A program made the translations under genes and the position numbers. From an uncultured SAR86 cluster bacterium (lineage in GTDB: Bacteria; Pseudomonadota; Gammaproteobacteria; Magnimaribacterales; AG-339-G14): 64,000 bases of DNA. Of the stretch, positions 59,720 through 64,000 are shown in pieces. The stretch lies in the NCBI GenBank assembly GCA_902578495.1, contig CACHCY010000001.1, positions 123,975 through 187,974 of the forward strand, in the 5' to 3' direction. The stretch's first letter is position 1. Each line of letters starts with the position of its first letter. The notes beneath the pieces were generated by a model that ran no database searches, was not told the DNA's origin, and saw only the letters and a program-made list of their open reading frames with translations.

Positions 59720-60564
59720 TACGGTAAGGTTAACAAAATTTGGTCGCCGGAACTAAATTCTGAAGTTCCTAGTACCTCAATTTCTAAAAATTCATTATTT
59801 GATATTGCTGAAATTTTATTAACTATTCCTACATCAATTCCCTTAGGATATTTCTTGCCAAGACCGGACGTTACAAGTTTATCGCCTGGAATAATATCTT
59901 CGTTTTTCTTTAGTCCTTTAATTAAAAAATTTTGAGGCATATCAGTTCCAACCAAAATCATGTTTGAATTTGTCCTTCTATTCCTTATAGGAATTTGAGA
60001 ATCTTCAGCAAAGATTGGTTTAATTTCAACTTTGGAACCAGCTGATAACTCTACCGATCCTATCAAGCCCGTCCAATTAAATGCTACCATTTGATCTGCT
60101 TTTTGACTCCTATCAATCCCCACAGTTAGTGAAGGTTTAGGAGCATAATTTATCTCTTCTATTTCGCCGTAGATGAACTCTTTTTTACTAGTCTTTTCTA
60201 GGTATCCCAGTAATTTTTTCAGTTCTATATTTTCCTGAAGGACCCTTTCATAATTTATAAGGTTGAATCTTTGATCATCAATATCTTTTTCTAAGCGAAG
60301 TATTTCATTTTGTAATATTTCCCTATCTTCAAAATAATCAGAAAAAGAAATCCATCCTCCTCTTACAAATTGCGGTATATAAATGATAGGCTCAGAAGCA
60401 AAACCAACATAAATCTTTACTTTTTCGCCTACATTAAATCGAACATCAGCCGCGAGAATTAAAATGGCAAAGAGTATAGATGGAACCACTCTGGAAAGCC
60501 TCATGGAGCCAGTTGTAAAAATGGCTTTTTGAGCAATTACAGCTTGTTTATGCTCCTTGGCCAT
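59719..60564 (-). CDS. mreC: Rod shape-determining protein MreC
   Basis: VAFNWTGLIGSVE, GDKLVTSGLGKKYPKGIDVGIV. Confidence 0.95.
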   Translation of the reverse strand: MAKEHKQAVIAQKAIFTTGSMRLSRVVPSILFAILILAADVRFNVGEKVKIYVGFASEPIIYIPQFVRGGWISFSDYFEDREILQNEILRLEKDIDDQRFNLINYERVLQENIELKKLLGYLEKTSKKEFIYGEIEEINYAPKPSLTVGIDRSQKADQMVAFNWTGLIGSVELSAGSKVEIKPIFAEDSQIPIRNRRTNSNMILVGTDMPQNFLIKGLKKNEDIIPGDKLVTSGLGKKYPKGIDVGIVNKISAISNNEFLEIEVLGTSEFSSGDQILLTLP

Positions 60565-60573
60565 AAGGGGTTA

Positions 60574-61614
60574 TTAATCTGTTGATAAAAGATCGATATC
60601 GTATTTATCCATTATTTCTAAGGCAACTCCCCCTCCTCTTGCAACGCAAGTAAGAGGATCATCAGCTGGGATAACAGGTATACCTGTTTGTTCTGAGATC
60701 ATAACATCAAGGTCTCTGAGCAAGGCTCCTCCACCAGTCAAAACAATTCCTCTTTCTGATATATCAGAACTCAGCTCAGGTGGAGATTGCTCAAGACCAT
60801 TTTTAATTGCTTGCAATATAGAAGATAGAGGGCCAGACATTGCTTCATATACTTCTAAACTTGAAATAGAAAGAGTGTTAGGTACACCTTCAGCTAAATT
60901 ACGCCCTCTGATTTCCATCTCTTGTAACTCACTTTCAGGAGTAGCACATCCAATAGTTTCTTTTATTCTTTCAGCAGTAGATTCACCAATGAGAATTCCA
61001 TATTTTCTTCTTAAATAAGAAATTATTGATTCATTTAGCCTGTCTCCACCAGTTTTAAGTGAATTTGAGTAAACCACTCCATTAAGCGCCAGAATAGCAA
61101 CTTCAGTGGTACCACCACCAATATCAACTACCATGGATCCAAAAGCCTCCTCTACAGGAAGTCCTGCTCCAATTGCAGCAGCCATAGGCTCTTCTATTAA
61201 TCTTACTTCTCTTGCCCCAGCTCCAAGCACAGACTCTCTGATTGCTCTTCGCTCCACTTGTGTTGACTGACAAGGAACGCACACAAGAATTCTCGGGCTA
61301 GGTCGCATAAAATTATCGCCATGAACTTGTTGAATGAAGTGTTGAAGCATTTTCTCAGTAACCTGAAAATCTGCTATGACTCCATCTTTCAGCGGTCTTA
61401 TTGCTTCAATGTTTCCTGGAACTCTTCCAAGCATCCTTTTTGCTTCAGTTCCAACTGCTACTACTGTTCTTGCCCCTTCAGTTTTTCTAATGGCAACTAC
61501 ACTAGGTTCATTGAGGACAATTCCTTTATCTCGGACGTAAACAAGAGTATTTGCCGTTCCAAGATCAATTGATAAATCATTGGAGTATAATCCTCTAAAA
61601 TATTTTAGTACCAT
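60574..61614 (-). CDS. mreB: Rod shape-determining protein MreB
   Basis: [43 protein letters not shown]. Confidence 0.99.
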   Translation of the reverse strand: MVLKYFRGLYSNDLSIDLGTANTLVYVRDKGIVLNEPSVVAIRKTEGARTVVAVGTEAKRMLGRVPGNIEAIRPLKDGVIADFQVTEKMLQHFIQQVHGDNFMRPSPRILVCVPCQSTQVERRAIRESVLGAGAREVRLIEEPMAAAIGAGLPVEEAFGSMVVDIGGGTTEVAILALNGVVYSNSLKTGGDRLNESIISYLRRKYGILIGESTAERIKETIGCATPESELQEMEIRGRNLAEGVPNTLSISSLEVYEAMSGPLSSILQAIKNGLEQSPPELSSDISERGIVLTGGGALLRDLDVMISEQTGIPVIPADDPLTCVARGGGVALEIMDKYDIDLLSTD

Positions 61615-61693
61615 TGCTTTCTCGTTTTATAAGCGAATCGTATCAATGCTGTGTCGAAGGGGCAAGAAATAGCAATAAAATAAAATTTAAAAA

Positions 61694-61981
61694 ATGACAA
61701 TAAATGATAAGACTTTAGAAAATCTTTCAAAATTATCTAAGATTAAAATTGACGATAATCTGAGAGATAAATTGAAAAAGGATCTTAATTTGACGATGAA
61801 TATGATTGATAAAATCAATAAAATTGATTGCGATCAAATAGAAGAACTAAGTCATCCAATAAAAGATAATTTTAATTTAAGAGAAGATGTAGTTTCTGAA
61901 GATATCAACAGAGAAAGTCTTCAAAAAACTTCAAATAAAACTGAAGACGGATTTTACCTCGTGCCTAAAGTTATTGAATAA
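61694..61981 (+). CDS. gatC: Asp/Glu-tRNA amidotransferase subunit C
   Basis: LENLSKLSKIKIDD ... LREDVVSED; upstream gatA. Confidence 0.94.
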   Translation: MTINDKTLENLSKLSKIKIDDNLRDKLKKDLNLTMNMIDKINKIDCDQIEELSHPIKDNFNLREDVVSEDINRESLQKTSNKTEDGFYLVPKVIE

Positions 61982-63406
61982 ATGAATTTGGAAACATTAA
62001 CACTTCAAGAGCAGATAGATGGCTTAAGAGAAAAGAAATTTTCTTCCGTAGAGCTGGTAGAAAATTATATTTCGGTAATAGAAGATAAAGAAGATCTCAA
62101 TATCTTTGTATCCAATGATTTTGAAAAAGCACTTGAGAAAGCAAAAAAGTCTGATGGGTCCAAAAAGAGCCAACAAGATGTTCCTTTGAATGGAATACCA
62201 ATGGTACACAAAGACATTTTTTGTACTAAAGGTATCAAAACATCATGTGGATCAAAAATGTTGGATAATTTTTATCCTCCCTACTCTGCAACAGTCGTAG
62301 AAAAGTTAGAACAAGCTGGATCAATTTGTCTAGGAAAGGCAAACATGGATGAATTTGCGATGGGATCTTCAAATGAAACAAGCTTTTATGGGGCAGTAAA
62401 AAATCCTCTTAACATTAAAAAAACTCCAGGAGGTTCTTCTGGAGGATCTGCAGCAGCGGTTGCCGCAAACTTCAGTAGCTTTTCAACTGGAACTGACACA
62501 GGAGGGTCTATAAGACAACCTGCTTCATTTTGCGGTATAGCAGGAATTAAGCCAACCTATGGAAGAGTATCTAGGTATGGAATGATTGCCTTTGCATCAA
62601 GTCTTGATCAGGGAGGAATACTTGCAAAAAATATAAAAGATGCGGCGATTGCTCTTCAATGCATATCAGGGTATGACTCAAAAGATGCTACTTCGATAAA
62701 AGTGGAAGTTCCCAATTTTTCTGAAGATTGTGAATCAAGTGAATTTGAGCATGTTGTTGGTTTGGTTACTGATTTAATTAATTCTTTTGGAGATGAAGAT
62801 TTATCAAAAAATTATGGTGAAGCCATCGAGAGGCTAGAAAAATTAAAAATTAAGACGAGAGAGATTGAATTACCAAATTTAGAATTATCATTACCCGTTT
62901 ATTACGTAATAGCCCCTGCTGAATGTTCAGCTAACTTATCTAGATATGATGGGATCAGGTTTGGATACAGAGCTGAGAACGTTGAAAATCTCGAAGATCT
63001 ATATTTTAAATCTCGAGGAGAAGGTTTTGGAAACGAAACAAAAAAAAGGATACTCATAGGAACTTATTGCTTATCTTCAGGATTTTATGACGCTTACTAC
63101 AAAAAGGCGCAAAAGATTAGAAACCTGATTTCAAGTGATTTTGTTAATGCATTCAAAGATGTTACTTCAGTAATGTTACCTACTACATCTGGGGAAGCTT
63201 TTGATTTAGGTTCAATAACTGATCCTGTAGAAATGTATAAACAGGATATTTTTACTATTCCTGCAAACCTTGGAGGTTTACCTGCTACATCTGTACCATT
63301 TGGAGAAAAAAATAATATGCCCCTTGGAATACAATTCATAGGAAACATTTTAGAGGAGTCCTCGCTTTTAAATATTTCTAATAAATTTCAATTAGGTGAA
63401 AAATGA
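61982..63406 (+). CDS. gatA: Asp/Glu-tRNA amidotransferase subunit A
   Basis: [44 protein letters not shown]. Confidence 0.98.
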   Translation: MNLETLTLQEQIDGLREKKFSSVELVENYISVIEDKEDLNIFVSNDFEKALEKAKKSDGSKKSQQDVPLNGIPMVHKDIFCTKGIKTSCGSKMLDNFYPPYSATVVEKLEQAGSICLGKANMDEFAMGSSNETSFYGAVKNPLNIKKTPGGSSGGSAAAVAANFSSFSTGTDTGGSIRQPASFCGIAGIKPTYGRVSRYGMIAFASSLDQGGILAKNIKDAAIALQCISGYDSKDATSIKVEVPNFSEDCESSEFEHVVGLVTDLINSFGDEDLSKNYGEAIERLEKLKIKTREIELPNLELSLPVYYVIAPAECSANLSRYDGIRFGYRAENVENLEDLYFKSRGEGFGNETKKRILIGTYCLSSGFYDAYYKKAQKIRNLISSDFVNAFKDVTSVMLPTTSGEAFDLGSITDPVEMYKQDIFTIPANLGGLPATSVPFGEKNNMPLGIQFIGNILEESSLLNISNKFQLGEK

Positions 63407-64000
63407 AAGACAATTGGGAAAGTGTCATTGGACTAGAAATTCATGTTCAGTTGAATTCAGAATCTAAAATATTTTCTGATGCTCCAACTAAATTTGGATC
63501 TGATCAAAATCTGCAAGCATGCGAAGTTGATCTTGGCATGCCAGGCACTCTTCCAGTTTTAAATGAAAAAGCCATTGAAAAGGCTATAAAGTTTGGAGTT
63601 GCTATCAATGCAGAGATTGCTGAGAAGGTAGGCTTTGCTAGAAAAAACTATTTTTATCCTGATTTACCAAAAGGTTATCAAATAAGTCAACTTGATGATC
63701 CAATAGTTGGCAAAGGATCAATTGAAATTCAACTAGGAGATCAGGAGATCAAAACAATTGGTATCACAAGAGCTCATCTCGAAGAAGATGCTGGCAAGTC
63801 GATACATGATCTATTTGAAAATGAGACTGCGATTGATCTTAATAGAGCTGGCACACCTTTATTAGAAATTGTCTCTGAGCCAGATATGTCGAATTCTGAA
63901 GAAGCGATTGCTTACTTAAAAAAAATTCATTCTATAGTTTGTGCTTTGGAAATTTCTGATGGGAATATGTCTCAAGGTTCAATGAGATGCGATGCAAATG
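63403..64000 (+). CDS. gatB: Asp/Glu-tRNA amidotransferase subunit B (truncated by window end)
   Basis: ATGA overlap with gat[26 protein letters not shown]... [16 protein letters not shown]. Confidence 0.97.
   Translation, partial: MKDNWESVIGLEIHVQLNSESKIFSDAPTKFGSDQNLQACEVDLGMPGTLPVLNEKAIEKAIKFGVAINAEIAEKVGFARKNYFYPDLPKGYQISQLDDPIVGKGSIEIQLGDQEIKTIGITRAHLEEDAGKSIHDLFENETAIDLNRAGTPLLEIVSEPDMSNSEEAIAYLKKIHSIVCALEISDGNMSQGSMRCDAN

Overview
The window is a compact, AT-rich, gene-dense stretch of a bacterial chromosome. Its gene content and order are those of a gammaproteobacterium. The extreme packing and the many missing syntenic neighbours suggest a streamlined, possibly marine SAR86-like genome; that taxonomic guess is inference. 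I see no prophage, IS element or CRISPR array. Recognisable blocks, in order: purC(partial)-bamC-dapA / bcp / perM / bepA; hinT-crcB-tRNA-Lys-cpoB-pal-tolB-tolA-tolR-tolQ-ybgC; a PD-(D/E)XK nuclease ORF in the usual ruvCAB slot; yebC-aspS; proS; recA-pncC / fdxA; pcm-surE-ispF-ispD-ftsB-eno-kdsA-pyrG; a diiron ferritin/R2-like protein; alr-dnaB-rplI-rpsR-rpsF; a rearranged dcw cluster (ddl-murC-murG-ftsW-murD-mraY-murF-murE-ftsI-ftsZ-ftsA-ftsQ-ftsL-rsmH-mraZ); rnpB; rsmI / lpoA-like; sspA-petCBA-rpsI-rplM / degS-like; hisD-hisG-murA-mlaC / kdsD-lptC(A)-lptB-mgtE; mreDCB / gatCAB. The best leads are: (i) a phage-type PD-(D/E)XK resolvase-like gene exactly where ruvCAB normally sits; (ii) ftsQAZ relocated between ftsL and ftsI; (iii) murG with no ATG/GTG/TTG start and an apparent AUU start behind a strong Shine-Dalgarno; (iv) a probable LptC-LptA fusion; (v) truncated periplasmic proteins (FtsQ without POTRA, DegS without PDZ, short TolA, half-length LpoA), which may indicate a miniaturised envelope; (vi) crcB starting 7 nt after a tRNA 3' CCA; (vii) syntenic slots for mutS, rpoS-nlpD, truD, rpoN-ptsN-rapZ and mlaFED that are empty.
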